Shown piece by piece: positions 53,296 to 62,900 of a DNA stretch of 64,000 bases (position 1 is its first letter; every line of letters starts with the position of its first letter). The notes below the pieces were generated by a model, which did not search any database, was not told where the DNA came from, and was given only the letters and a program-made list of their open reading frames with translations. The position numbers were made by a program, and so were the translations under genes. The DNA comes from Segatella copri (GTDB lineage Bacteria > Bacteroidota > Bacteroidia > Bacteroidales > Bacteroidaceae): assembly GCF_019249795.2 (NCBI RefSeq), contig NZ_CP156891.1, positions 2,760,001 to 2,824,000 of the forward strand, in the 5' to 3' direction.

Positions 53296-53880
53296 TTATA
53301 ATTTTTCATTAAGAATCGCCTTCTGGTAGCATTCTCTGCAGAGCGGCTCGTATTCATCTTTCTCGCCCAGAAGCACCCGTTTGTCGTTATTGATCAACCG
53401 GTGGCTCACATAGGCGACCGATCCGCACTTTACGCAGATGGCATGAACCTTGGTCACCTCGTCGGCGATGGCACAGAGAGCAGGAATCGGACCGAAGGGA
53501 ACTCCCTTGAAGTCCATATCCAGTCCTGCCACGATGACTCTCACGCCACGGTTGGCGAGTTCGTTGCATACCTCCACGAGTCCATTGTCCAGGAACTGGG
53601 CTTCATCGATACCCACCACGTCGATATCAGAAGCCAATAGCAGTATCGATCCAGAGGACTCAATAGGAGTAGACCGGATAGAGTTCTGATCATGGCTCAC
53701 TACATCTTCCTCGGAGTAACGAGTGTCAAGCGCCGGCTTAAAGATTTCCACCTTCTGCTTGGCGAACTTCGCACGCTTCATTCTTCGGATCAATTCCTCT
53801 GTTTTTCCGGAGAACATCGATCCGCACACCACTTCAATTCTTCCGGGACGGTGCGCCTCCCCAATTAGATTTTCTGTCAT
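53296..53880 (-). CDS. tdk: Thymidine kinase
   Basis: A 194-residue type II thymidine kinase for the salvage of thymidine. Motifs are the P-loop [17 protein letters not shown], the Mg2+/catalytic IDEAQFLD, and the zinc ribbon cysteines CVKC and CREC. A minus-strand TAATTTTG (53896-53889) ends only 8 nt before the ATG, so the transcript would be nearly leaderless. It heads the tdk-permease unit and is divergent from rsmI. Confidence 0.95.
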   Translation of the reverse strand: MTENLIGEAHRPGRIEVVCGSMFSGKTEELIRRMKRAKFAKQKVEIFKPALDTRYSEEDVVSHDQNSIRSTPIESSGSILLLASDIDVVGIDEAQFLDNGLVEVCNELANRGVRVIVAGLDMDFKGVPFGPIPALCAIADEVTKVHAICVKCGSVAYVSHRLINNDKRVLLGEKDEYEPLCRECYQKAILNEKL

Positions 53881-53888
53881 TTCGGGGG

Positions 53889-53921
53889 CAAAATTAATAA
53901 TAAGGTTTTAAAAAATGCAAA
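53889..53921 (-). promoter_or_regulatory. Promoter of tdk, near-leaderless
   Basis: Minus strand: TTTG (53921-53918), a 21-nt spacer and TAATTTTG (53896-53889). The ATG of tdk starts only 8 nt after the -7 element. Confidence 0.65.
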
Positions 53922-53936
53922 GAAACGCGTTTTTTT

Positions 53937-53967
53937 TTTGCTATGAAAGATTAATTAACTACATTTG
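53937..53967 (+). promoter_or_regulatory. Promoter of rsmI, near-leaderless
   Basis: TTTG at 53937-53940, a 19-nt spacer and TACATTTG at 53960-53967. ATG of rsmI is at 53976, only 8 nt later, so the leader would be 0-5 nt. Confidence 0.75.
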
Positions 53968-53975
53968 CAGTCAGT

Positions 53976-54740
53976 ATGGGCACATTATACATCGTTCCGA
54001 CTCCAGTTGGTAACATGGAGGACATGACAATGCGAGCCATTCGCATACTGAAAGAAGCGGATTTGGTACTCGCTGAGGACACTCGAACATCGAGTGTCCT
54101 GCTGAAGCATTTCGATATCAGAAATCGATTAGTGGCTCACCATAAGTTTAACGAACATGGCACATCTTCTGCCATCGTAGAGCGACTGAAGGGTGGCGAA
54201 ACCATTGCCTTGATCAGCGATGCCGGAACACCGGGTATCAGCGATCCTGGTTTTTACCTCGCCCGCGAGGCAGCCAAGGCAGGTATCACGGTGCAGACTT
54301 TGCCTGGACCTACGGCATGCATACCGGCCATCGTTTCTTCGGGGTTGCCATGTGACCGTTTCTGCTTCGAAGGATTCATTCCGCAGAAAAAGGGCAGACA
54401 GACCTATCTTGAATCATTGAAGGATGAGGTGCGCACCATGATTTTCTATGAGTCGCCTTATCGTGTGGTGAAAACCTTGCAGCAGTTTGCCGAGGTTTTC
54501 GGGGATGACAGACTGGTGAGCTGTTGTCGTGAAATATCCAAACTCCACGAGGAGAGTGTGAGGGGTACGCTTGCCGAGGTCATCGCTCATTTTGAGGAGA
54601 CAGAACCAAGGGGCGAATTTGTCATTGTATTGGCAGGAAAAGATCCCAAACAGCTCAAGGAGGAGATGAAGGAAAAGAAGCGTGAAGAGCGCCGGCAGAA
54701 GAAAAACGGGGCTCGCAGGGATGAAGAAAGTAATGAATAA
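53976..54740 (+). CDS. rsmI: 16S rRNA (cytidine1402-2'-O)-methyltransferase
   Basis: A 254-residue SAM-dependent tetrapyrrole-methylase-fold enzyme that methylates C1402 of 16S rRNA in the decoding centre. Family motifs are GTLYIVPTPVGNMEDMT at the start, LAEDTRTSSVLLKHF, ALISDAGTPGISDPG, and FEGFIPQKKGRQ. The start is firm because the family begins exactly here. The last 40 residues are a basic helix (KEEMKEKKREERRQKKNG) absent from E. coli RsmI. It has almost no leader. Confidence 0.94.
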   Translation: MGTLYIVPTPVGNMEDMTMRAIRILKEADLVLAEDTRTSSVLLKHFDIRNRLVAHHKFNEHGTSSAIVERLKGGETIALISDAGTPGISDPGFYLAREAAKAGITVQTLPGPTACIPAIVSSGLPCDRFCFEGFIPQKKGRQTYLESLKDEVRTMIFYESPYRVVKTLQQFAEVFGDDRLVSCCREISKLHEESVRGTLAEVIAHFEETEPRGEFVIVLAGKDPKQLKEEMKEKKREERRQKKNGARRDEESNE

Positions 54741-54804
54741 AGTATAGGAAGCGACGCGTTTTACGCGAAAAGATAATTTTTTAAATCAAACATTAAAAAG
54801 AAAA

Positions 54805-55662
54805 ATGATTATGAAAAAGCTATTATTTGCGGCATGTTTAGCTGCTTTTTGCTTGACCAGTTGCAACAACGGCAAGAACAACACCCAGGATTTGGCAAAT
54901 CAGCAGAATGATTCGCTAAACAGTATCATCGCTCAGAAGGATAGCGAAATTAACGATATGATGGGTACATTGAATGAAATCCAGGATGGTCTGAACCAGA
55001 TCAGTGAGGCTGAGCACAGAGTAACTCTCCTGAAGAACGGTGAGGGTGCCAGTAAGAGACAGCAGCTAAAGGAGGATGTTCAGTTCATCGCTACCCGTAT
55101 GCAGCAGAACCGCGAACTCCTGGCTAAACTGCAGAAGCAGATGGCTAACAGCTCTTTGCAGGCTGACCAGTTGAAGAAGACCATCGCAAACCTTCAGGAG
55201 CAGATTGCACAGAAGGATAAGGAACTCCAGGCGCTTCGCGAGGAGTTAGATAAGAAGGATATTCATATTGCAGCGCTCGACGAGACTATCAACAATCTGA
55301 ATACCAAGACCTCTCGTCTTACTACTGAAAGCAGCCAGAAGACAGAGACAATCAATGCACAGGACAAGCAGCTCAACACTGCCTGGTACGTATTCGGTAC
55401 CAAGAAGGAGTTGAAGGAGCAGCATATCATGGAAGGTGGTAAGGTAATGACCGGTAATTTCAACAAGAGTTATTTCACCAAGGTTGATATCCGCAACATT
55501 TCTGAAATCAAGTTGATGTCAAAGTCGGCTAAGTTGCTCACTACCCACCCATCCAGCTCTTATGCATTGGTACGTGATGCCAACAAGCAGTATACGCTCC
55601 GCATCACCAATCCACAGATTTTCTGGAGCACCAGCAAGTATCTTGTAGTGCTTGTTAAGTAA
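54805..55662 (+). CDS. Coiled-coil lipoprotein (Cbp1-like collagen-binding adhesin family)
   Basis: A 285-residue lipoprotein (signal ending CLTSC, Cys about 20). A long coiled coil (about 35-195, with MMGTLNEIQDGLNQI and repeated LQEQIAQKDKELQALREEL) leads to a small C-terminal domain (DIRNISEIKLMSKSAKLLTTHPSSSY). It resembles the Bacteroides family annotated 'Cbp1 family collagen-binding glycoprotein adhesin'; collagen binding in this organism is not shown. ATG 54811 is an alternative start. It ends exactly where tadA (opposite strand) ends. Confidence 0.8.
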   Translation: MIMKKLLFAACLAAFCLTSCNNGKNNTQDLANQQNDSLNSIIAQKDSEINDMMGTLNEIQDGLNQISEAEHRVTLLKNGEGASKRQQLKEDVQFIATRMQQNRELLAKLQKQMANSSLQADQLKKTIANLQEQIAQKDKELQALREELDKKDIHIAALDETINNLNTKTSRLTTESSQKTETINAQDKQLNTAWYVFGTKKELKEQHIMEGGKVMTGNFNKSYFTKVDIRNISEIKLMSKSAKLLTTHPSSSYALVRDANKQYTLRITNPQIFWSTSKYLVVLVK

Positions 55663-56109
55663 TTATCTCTTTCTCTGAAAGAAATCCTGCATGAGTGCGC
55701 GGCACTCATCTTCCAATACGCCCGATGTAACTGTCGTCTTAGGATGCAGTGCATCGGGCGCATATTTTGTATACCCCCTTTTCTCGTCGCTGGCACCATA
55801 TACCACGCGGCTGATCTGTGCCCATCCCAGCGCTCCGGCGCACATCACGCAGGGTTCTACCGTAACGTAGAGGGTACAGTCTTTCAGGTATTTTCCTCCC
55901 AGCATGTTGGCTCCCGAAGTGATGGCCTGCATTTCGGCATGAGCCGTAACATCGGTCAGCATCTCCGTAAGATTGTGGGCTCGCGATATGATCCGGTCCT
56001 TACAAACGATGATGGCGCCTACCGGAATCTCGTCTTCATCGAATGCCGCCTGAGCCTCCATCAGGGCACGGCGCATGTATGCTTCGTCTTTATTCTTGAT
56101 ATCTTCCAT
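55663..56109 (-). CDS. tadA: tRNA adenosine(34) deaminase
   Basis: A 148-residue zinc cytidine-deaminase-fold enzyme that converts wobble adenosine 34 of tRNA-Arg (ACG) to inosine. HAEMQAI (zinc His and catalytic Glu) and PCVMCAGAL (two zinc Cys) are present. The minus-strand TAATTTTG at 56128-56121 ends 11 nt before the ATG, so the leader is very short. It converges with the Cbp1-like gene without spacing. Confidence 0.93.
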   Translation of the reverse strand: MEDIKNKDEAYMRRALMEAQAAFDEDEIPVGAIIVCKDRIISRAHNLTEMLTDVTAHAEMQAITSGANMLGGKYLKDCTLYVTVEPCVMCAGALGWAQISRVVYGASDEKRGYTKYAPDALHPKTTVTSGVLEDECRALMQDFFQRKR

Positions 56110-56120
56110 TGTTTTTCGTG

Positions 56121-56128
56121 CAAAATTA
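56121..56128 (-). promoter_or_regulatory. -7 element of tadA
   Basis: Minus-strand TAATTTTG, 11 nt upstream of ATG 56109. No strong -33 was confirmed. Confidence 0.5.
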
Positions 56129-56161
56129 CATAAAAAAGTTTGAAGTGTGGACTTTTTTTGT

Positions 56162-56169
56162 TATTTTTG
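56162..56169 (+). promoter_or_regulatory. -7 element of yraN-birA
   Basis: TATTTTTG, 43 nt before ATG 56213, divergent from tadA. Confidence 0.5.
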
Positions 56170-56212
56170 CAAGGTAAAAGCATCTTTTGGTGCAAAATAA
56201 AGAAAATAGGCT

Positions 56213-56590
56213 ATGGCAGAGCATAATGAATTAGGCAAATGGGGAGAAGACGAGGCTACGCTCTATCTCGAGAATGAAGGCTATGTCGTCATCGACAGAG
56301 ACTGGAAAGCCGGCAAGCGGGATCTGGATATCCTTGCCGTTTCGCCGGATGGTAAGACGCTGGTTGTGGTAGAGGTCAAGACCCGTTCGGGTGAAGAATA
56401 CCAGCAGCCCGAGGAAGCCGTAGATGCCAGGAAGATGCGTAATCTGGCAATAGCCGCCAATACTTACGTCAAGGAACAGAAGGTGGAAAAAGAACTTCGC
56501 TTTGATATTGTTACCGTGGTAGGGGTAGGGCATCAGGTGAAACGCATCGAGCATCTTGTGGATGCCTTCAACCCGTTGCTGATTGGATAA
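56213..56590 (+). CDS. yraN: YraN/UPF0102-family endonuclease-like protein
   Basis: A 125-residue protein of the UPF0102 family with a PD-(D/E)XK core: LGKWGEDEATLYLENEGY, DRDWKAGKRDLDILAV (Asp) and VVVEVKTRS (ExK). The fold is related to Holliday junction resolvases; the biological substrate is unknown. It lies 34 bp before birA. Confidence 0.9.
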   Translation: MAEHNELGKWGEDEATLYLENEGYVVIDRDWKAGKRDLDILAVSPDGKTLVVVEVKTRSGEEYQQPEEAVDARKMRNLAIAANTYVKEQKVEKELRFDIVTVVGVGHQVKRIEHLVDAFNPLLIG

Positions 56591-56624
56591 CCCGTTGTGA
56601 TTCGCTATACATTATTATATAGAC

Positions 56625-57362
56625 ATGGAAAAGAAGATTATACGATTAAAGGAAGTGGATTCCACGAATGCCTTCCTGAAGAATTTGGATACTTACGATG
56701 AAGATGCGCTGACCATTGCCGTTGCTGATTATCAGACATCGGGCAGGGGACAGGGCGTGCATACCTGGGAGAGTGAGCCGGGCAAGAACCTCCTCTTCAG
56801 TATGATGATGTGTCCTAAGTGGGTACCTTTGCGCCAGCAGTTCCTCCTTTCCGAGGCTGGTGCGCTCGCCGTGAAGGACGCTCTTGATTCCTATACGGAC
56901 GGCATTACGCTGAAATGGCCGAATGATGTGTACTGGTATGACAAGAAAATCAGTGGCACGCTGATAGAGACTGCCATCGACTCCAAGGGCATCAAGCGCT
57001 GCATCTTCGGTATCGGCATTGATGTCAATCAGACTGAGTTCCACAGCGATGCGCCCAACCCTGTATCTCTGGCTCAGATTCTAGGCCATGAGGTGGATAG
57101 GGAAGAGGTGCTGCAGAAGGTGATTGAGGCTTTCTGCAAATACTATGAACTTCTGCGTCGTGCCGACTATATGGATGTGTCGGGCATCTATCATCTTTCT
57201 CTCTACCGTCGCAAGGGCTATCACTGGTATGAGGATAAGGACGGTAAGTTCGAGGGCGCCTTCGTAGAGGTGGAGGACGATGGTCATCTCATCCTTCATG
57301 ACAAGAAGGGAGTAATACGCTCGTATGCGTTCGGAGAAATCAAGTTCCTGGTTAATAGTTAA
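56625..57362 (+). CDS. birA: Biotin--[acetyl-CoA-carboxylase] ligase (no DNA-binding domain)
   Basis: A 245-residue BirA that attaches biotin to the carrier protein of carboxylases. The biotinyl-5'-AMP loop is TSGRGQGVHTWE, and KWPNDVYW and KKISGTLIE are typical. There is no N-terminal helix-turn-helix, so it is the monofunctional class. Its last three residues and stop lie at the start of the heptamer repeat at 57356. Confidence 0.94.
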   Translation: MEKKIIRLKEVDSTNAFLKNLDTYDEDALTIAVADYQTSGRGQGVHTWESEPGKNLLFSMMMCPKWVPLRQQFLLSEAGALAVKDALDSYTDGITLKWPNDVYWYDKKISGTLIETAIDSKGIKRCIFGIGIDVNQTEFHSDAPNPVSLAQILGHEVDREEVLQKVIEAFCKYYELLRRADYMDVSGIYHLSLYRRKGYHWYEDKDGKFEGAFVEVEDDGHLILHDKKGVIRSYAFGEIKFLVNS

Positions 57363-57433
57363 TAGTTTCTAGTTTCTAGTTAATAGTTTATAGGAGGCTA
57401 CGCTCTATAAACTGTTAACTGTAAATTGTAAAT
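57356..57433. repeat. Heptamer repeats with inverted arms between birA and pyrH
   Basis: Left arm heptamers TAGTTAA, TAGTTTC, TAGTTTC, TAGTTAA, TAGTTTA (57356-57390); right arm TATAAAC, TGTTAAC, TGTAAAT, TGTAAAT (57406-57433). AGTTAATAGTTTATAG (57378-57393) and CTATAAACTGTTAACT (57405-57420) pair over 16 bp with one wobble, loop 11 nt. The first heptamer includes the birA stop codon. Confidence 0.85.
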
Positions 57434-57442
57434 TAAAATAAA

Positions 57443-58153
57443 ATGGCAAAGTTTAAAAGAATTCTTTTGAAATTGAGCGGCGAGAGTCTGATGGGCAAGC
57501 AGAGCTTCGGCATCGACCCAGAGCGCCTGAGTGATTATGCTAAGCAGATAAAGGAGGTCCATGAGATGGGCGTTCAGATAGGCATAGTGATTGGTGGTGG
57601 TAACATCTTCCGCGGTTTGAGTGGAAGCCAGAAGGGTTTCGACCGTGTCAAGGGCGACCAGATGGGTATGTGTGCTACCGTTATCAATTCCCTGGCATTG
57701 AGCAGCGCACTCGGAGCCTTGGGCGTTAAGAACAAGGTGCTTACTGCCATCCGCATGGAGCCTATCGGCGAATTCTACACCAAGTGGAAGGCGATAGAGG
57801 CGATGGAGGCAGGCTATATCTGCATCTTCTCTGCAGGTACAGGCAGTCCATACTTCACTACCGATACCGGTTCTTCTCTCCGCGGTATCGAAATCGAGGC
57901 TGACGTGATGCTCAAGGGTACCCGTGTAGACGGCATCTATACCGCCGACCCAGAGAAGGATCCTACAGCTACCAAGTTCAAGGACATTACCTATGATGAG
58001 ATTTACACCAAGGGCTTGAAGGTCATGGATTTGACTGCTACCACCATGTGTAAGGAAAACAACCTTCCTATCTACGTGTTCAATATGGATGTTGTAGGTA
58101 ACCTCAAGAAGGTGATGGATGGTGAGGAGATCGGTACGCTCGTACACAACTAA
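57443..58153 (+). CDS. pyrH: UMP kinase
   Basis: A 236-residue amino-acid-kinase-fold enzyme that phosphorylates UMP to UDP. Motifs are RILLKLSGESLMG, GGGNIFRG, the nucleotide site GTGSPYFTTDT and the YTADPEKDP segment. It is downstream of the heptamer hairpin and followed by a terminator. Confidence 0.96.
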   Translation: MAKFKRILLKLSGESLMGKQSFGIDPERLSDYAKQIKEVHEMGVQIGIVIGGGNIFRGLSGSQKGFDRVKGDQMGMCATVINSLALSSALGALGVKNKVLTAIRMEPIGEFYTKWKAIEAMEAGYICIFSAGTGSPYFTTDTGSSLRGIEIEADVMLKGTRVDGIYTADPEKDPTATKFKDITYDEIYTKGLKVMDLTATTMCKENNLPIYVFNMDVVGNLKKVMDGEEIGTLVHN

Positions 58154-58178
58154 ACTTCTCTCAACAGGAAGAAAAAAC

Positions 58179-58213
58179 AAATGCGACTGGATTCACATCT
58201 AGCCGCATTTTTC
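58179..58213. terminator. Terminator after pyrH
   Basis: AAATGCG.CTGGA and TCTAG.CGCATTT form a 12-bp stem with one mismatch, followed by T. It lies between convergent pyrH and pssA. Confidence 0.8.
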
Positions 58214-58263
58214 AATTAATAATCTACATAAATACCTAAATATCCCAATAAAGGGGATTTCTT

Positions 58264-58995
58264 CTATTTCGTCTTCTTCAGATAAATAATCGCCGAGATG
58301 ATGACGTATGCCACGATGACAAGCCACCAGCCGGTGAGGAAACCGGTCAGACCATCGAGTGCTACCGAAGTAGCGAGGATGATGAGGGTGAGCGCGGCAA
58401 AGCCATATTTTACCTCATTGCCCTTGAAACCCCACTGTTTGAACTTCAAGGCGAAAAGAGGCATCTCGCAAACCAGCAGATAGCTGGTGATGAGAATCAG
58501 AGCCAGAATGATGAATACCGACCATGAATATCCTTCGAGCCAGCTTGGATTGAACACAATCAGCGAACCCCAGAACAGGGCGTTGGCTGGTGTAGGAACA
58601 CCGATGAAAGAGGTAGTCTGGCGCTCATCAAGATTAAACTTAGCCAGTCGCAATGCCGAGAAGGCTGCGATGATGAAGGCTGCGTAAGGCAGCCATGGGC
58701 GCAAAGGCTCCAGAAAACCCGGATATTCCATCACAAAGAGTTGTGAGAATACGATGGTGGCAGGAGCCACACCGAAGGTTACGTCATCTGCCAGCGAATC
58801 CAGCTCCTTGCCTATTGGCGATGAAACGTGCAGCAGGCGGGCGCTCATGCCGTCAAAGAAGTCGAATACGGCTCCGATGATAATCCATAACAATGCCATC
58901 TTTGGGTTCCCGCCGAAGGCAAACGATGTTGCGATGCAGCCCGAAACCAGGTTGCAGCAGGTTATCGTGTTTGGAATATGTTTCTTGATACTCAT
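58264..58995 (-). CDS. pssA: CDP-diacylglycerol--serine O-phosphatidyltransferase
   Basis: A 243-residue integral membrane CDP-alcohol phosphatidyltransferase (type II PS synthase) with the signature D-G-x2-A-R-x8-G-x3-D-x3-D visible as FFDGMSARLLHVSSPIGKEL to DSLADDV. It makes phosphatidylserine. About seven hydrophobic helices. It follows psd on the same strand with a gap of 71 bp, so synthesis and decarboxylation of PS are genetically coupled. Confidence 0.94.
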   Translation of the reverse strand: MSIKKHIPNTITCCNLVSGCIATSFAFGGNPKMALLWIIIGAVFDFFDGMSARLLHVSSPIGKELDSLADDVTFGVAPATIVFSQLFVMEYPGFLEPLRPWLPYAAFIIAAFSALRLAKFNLDERQTTSFIGVPTPANALFWGSLIVFNPSWLEGYSWSVFIILALILITSYLLVCEMPLFALKFKQWGFKGNEVKYGFAALTLIILATSVALDGLTGFLTGWWLVIVAYVIISAIIYLKKTK

Positions 58996-59066
58996 TTCTT
59001 TACAGTATATTATGATAGAGTGAAAGCCGGAAGTATGTTCCGGCTTGCCCTCTATCTGTCAATATG

Positions 59067-59759
59067 TTATTTCAATTTGGCGATGATGGTCTGGTCGCCA
59101 GTAGTTGACTGTCCCATCTTTACGCATACTTCTGTACCTACAGGCAGGTAGACATCCACGCGTGAACCCAGCTTGATGAATCCCAGGTGCTCGTCGATGA
59201 AGCATTCTTCCCCTTCCTTGGCATAGGTTACGATGCGGCGTGCCACTGCACCGGCAATCTGTCGGCAGAGTACATCCACTCCCTCAGGTGTGGTAATCAT
59301 CACGTCGGCATGCTCGTTTTCCTCGCTAGCCTTAGGCAGCCATGCCTTGTGGTAGTTGCCGTCCACATGCTTCACGAATTTCACCTTTCCGTCTACCGGG
59401 AACCAGTTGGCATGAACATTCCAGAGGCTCATGAAGATGGAAATCATCAGGCGGCGGTCACCGAAGTAGGGAGCATTCTCCACCTCTTCTATCACCACAA
59501 TCTTTCCGTCGGCTGGTGCTACTACCAGTTTCGAAGTATCCTCTACGTTGAGGTATCTGATAGGGCAACGGTAGAAGTTGAGCACGATACCATATACCGT
59601 ACCGAACACAACAACAAAAGCCCAGAACGGAATCTTGTTGTCTAAGGTTGTCCACAATATAGCCGCAATGGCTACTAACGCTATCGCTCCGGTAACCAGC
59701 TGATCGGTACCTTCGCGGTGCAATCTTATCTTCTTTAATTTCTTTATTTTCTGTCCCAT
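59067..59759 (-). CDS. psd: Phosphatidylserine decarboxylase proenzyme
   Basis: A 230-residue member of the short, soluble-like PSD family with two N-terminal membrane helices. The LGS motif ([11 protein letters not shown], Ser about residue 199) is the self-cleavage site that forms the pyruvoyl cofactor. It makes phosphatidylethanolamine from PS. Minus-strand promoter and pssA downstream suggest a psd-pssA operon. Confidence 0.93.
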   Translation of the reverse strand: MGQKIKKLKKIRLHREGTDQLVTGAIALVAIAAILWTTLDNKIPFWAFVVVFGTVYGIVLNFYRCPIRYLNVEDTSKLVVAPADGKIVVIEEVENAPYFGDRRLMISIFMSLWNVHANWFPVDGKVKFVKHVDGNYHKAWLPKASEENEHADVMITTPEGVDVLCRQIAGAVARRIVTYAKEGEECFIDEHLGFIKLGSRVDVYLPVGTEVCVKMGQSTTGDQTIIAKLK

Positions 59760-59785
59760 ATGGTAGGATTAAGTTTTTATTGGTG

Positions 59786-59817
59786 CAAAGGTACGTCATT
59801 TTTATCACTTTTGCAAA
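59786..59817 (-). promoter_or_regulatory. Promoter of psd-pssA
   Basis: Minus strand: TTTG (59817-59814), a 20-nt spacer and TACCTTTG (59793-59786), 26 nt before ATG 59759. Confidence 0.8.
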
Positions 59818-59864
59818 TTTTTTGTGGGTTTCTTTTACCTTTTTCAATATTTTCGCATATTTCT

Positions 59865-59896
59865 TTTGGCTTTTTCAATATTTCGCCGTAACTTTG
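59865..59896 (+). promoter_or_regulatory. Promoter of dnaE
   Basis: TTTG at 59865-59868, a 20-nt spacer and TAACTTTG at 59889-59896, 28 nt before ATG 59925. Confidence 0.8.
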
Positions 59897-59924
59897 TTGT
59901 CAAAATTCGAATTTTAAACAGATA

Positions 59925-62900
59925 ATGGAAGATTTTGTTCATTTGCATGTACACACCCAATACTCCATCCTCGACGGCCAGTCGAAGATACCGCATCTGG
60001 TAGATAAGGCCATCAAGGACGGCATGAAGGGTATGGCGGTAACCGACCACGGTGTGATGTTCGGCATCAAGGAACTCACCGACTATTGCGGCAAGATTAA
60101 TAAAGACCGCAAGAAGGAGGGACTCGAACCTTTCAAGCCTATCATAGGCTGCGAGATGTATGTGGCACGCCGAACCAAAGCCGACCGAGAGAAGGATAAG
60201 GGCGATATGAGCGGTTATCACCTCATTGTACTTGCCAAGAATTATAATGGATACAAGAACCTCATCAAGCTGGTGAGCAATTCGTGGGTGGATGGTTACT
60301 ACATGCGCCCACGAACCGACCGTGCCGATCTGGAGAAGTATCATGAAGACCTCATCGTCTGTTCGGCATGTATTGCAGGCGAGGTGCCATCCAAGATTCT
60401 GCATGGTGACCTGGAAGGAGCCCGCGAGGCTTGCCAGTGGTACCACAACCTCTTTGGCGATGATTACTATCTCGAGCTCCAGCGACATAAAGTGCCCGAT
60501 GATCCAAGTCTGCTTGCCAACCGCGAGGCTTACGAGTTGCAGCAGCGTGCCAACAAGGAACTTATCAAGATGGCAAGGGAGTTTAACATCAAACTGGTGT
60601 GCACCAACGACTGCCACTTCGAGGATAAGGAGACTGCCGAGGCTCACGACCATCTGCTCTGTATCGCTACCGGCAAGGATCTCGACGACCCTAACCGTAT
60701 GCGCTATTCCAAGCAGGAATGGTTCAAGACCCGCCAGGAGATGAACGAGGTGTTCTCGGATATCCCCGAAGCGCTTTCCAATACCCTCGAAGTATTGGAT
60801 AAGGTGGAGATTTACAGCATCGACCATGGTCCTATCATGCCTTTCTTCCCGATTCCGGAGAGTTTCGGTACCGAGGAGCAGTTGCGACAGAAGGTATCAG
60901 AAGAAGATCTCTACAAGGAGTTTACCTCTGATGAGAACGGCAAGAACCCGCTGCCACCAGAGGAAGGTCAGAAGGTAATCGACCGATTGGGTGGTTACGA
61001 TAAGATATACCGTATCAAGTTTGAGGCAGAATATCTGCGCCACCTTGCCTACGAGGGAGCTAAAAAGCTTTATGGCGACCCGCTGCCCGAGAATGTAGAC
61101 GAGCATGTAAACTTCGAGCTCCACGTGATGAAGACCATGGGTTTCCCGGGCTACTTCCTCATTGTGTCAGACTTCATCAGGGCGGCGCGCGAGGAACTCG
61201 GCGTGATGGTGGGCCCGGGACGTGGATCTGCGGCAGGTTCGGTGGTGGCTTACTGCTTGGGCATTACCAAGATTGACCCATTGAAGTACGACCTCCTGTT
61301 TGAGCGTTTCCTGAATCCAGACCGTGTGAACCTTCCGGATATTGATACCGACTTTGATGATGACGGCCGAGGCAAGGTGCTGAGATGGGTAATGGATAAG
61401 TACGGTCATGAGAACTGTGCCCATATCATTACCTACGGTTCCATGGCCACGAAGAACTCCATCAAGGACGTGGCGCGTGTAGAGAAGTTGCCGTTGGATA
61501 AGGCGAATGCACTCTGCAAGGCTATCCCAGACCGTTTGCCTGACGGTGCCAAGATGAACCTGACCAATGCCATCAAATATACCCCAGAGCTGCGCGAGGC
61601 AGAGTTCTCCAACGATCCGCGCGAGAGCAATACCATCAAGTATGCCAAGATGCTCGAGGGAACCATCCGAGGCACGGGTATCCATGCCTGCGGATTCATC
61701 ATCTGCCGCGACCCTATCAGCAACTGGGTGCCTGTATCTACTGCTGATGACCCTGATTTCCCGGGACTGAAGACGGCGGTAACGCAGTACGACGGCCATG
61801 TCATCGAGACCACCGGTCTGATTAAGATGGACTTCCTGGGCTTGAAGACCCTCTCCGAGATGAAGGAGGCATGCAAGGTTGTCAAGCAGACTACGGGCGA
61901 TGTCGTTGACCTCGATACCATCCCTATCGATGACGAGCTGACCTATCAGCTCTATCAGCGCGGTCAGACCATCGGAACCTTCCAGTTCGAGTCGCCGGGT
62001 ATGCAGAAGTATCTCCGTGAGCTGAAGCCTACGGTGTTCGAGGACCTCATCGCCATGAATGCCCTCTACCGTCCGGGACCTATGGATTACATCCCTGATT
62101 TCATTGCCCGCAAGAACGGCAAGCAGGAGATTACCTACGATATCCCGTGTATGGAGAAGTATCTGAAGGATACCTACGGCATCACGGTCTATCAGGAGCA
62201 GGTGATGCTTCTTTCCCGTCAGTTGGCGAGCTTCACCCGAGGTGAGTCTGATGCGCTGCGTAAGGCGATGGGTAAGAAGAAAAAGGCTATCGTAGATGCG
62301 ATGAAGCCTAAGTTCATCAAGCAGGGACAGGAGAACGGCCACGACCCGAAGGTGCTGGAGAAGATATGGGGCGACTGGGAGAAATTTGCTTCCTACGCCT
62401 TTAACAAGTCTCATGCCACCTGTTATTCGTGGGTAGCCTACCAGACTGCCTATCTCAAGGCGCACTATCCTGCCGAATATATGGCGGCGCTGATGACCCG
62501 ACGCTTTGCACAGATTACCGAAATCACCAAGCTGATGGAGGAGTGCCAGTCGATGGGCATCAAGACCTTGGGTCCGGATGTGAACGAGAGTTACCGCGTG
62601 TTCGGTGTGAACGAGCATGGAGAGATACGTTTCGGTCTTTCAGCCATCAAGGGTATGGGTGCTCCGGCAGCCGATGCCATCGTGGCAGAGCGACTGAAGA
62701 ACGGACCTTATAAGAGCATCTTCGATTTTGCCGAGCGTGTAGATTACTCCAGCGTGAACCGCAAGGCTTTCGAAACCTTGGCGCTGAGTGGCGGTTTCGA
62801 CAGCTTCGGCATCCGTCGCGAGCAGTTCTTCGGCAAGAACAACAAGGGCGAAACCTTCCTCGATACGCTGGTGCGCTATGGTCAGCTCTTCCAGCAGGAA

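Noticed and set aside
61167..62618. 483-codon minus-strand ORF inside dnaE
   Set aside because: Antisense to the polymerase core, no motif or promoter.
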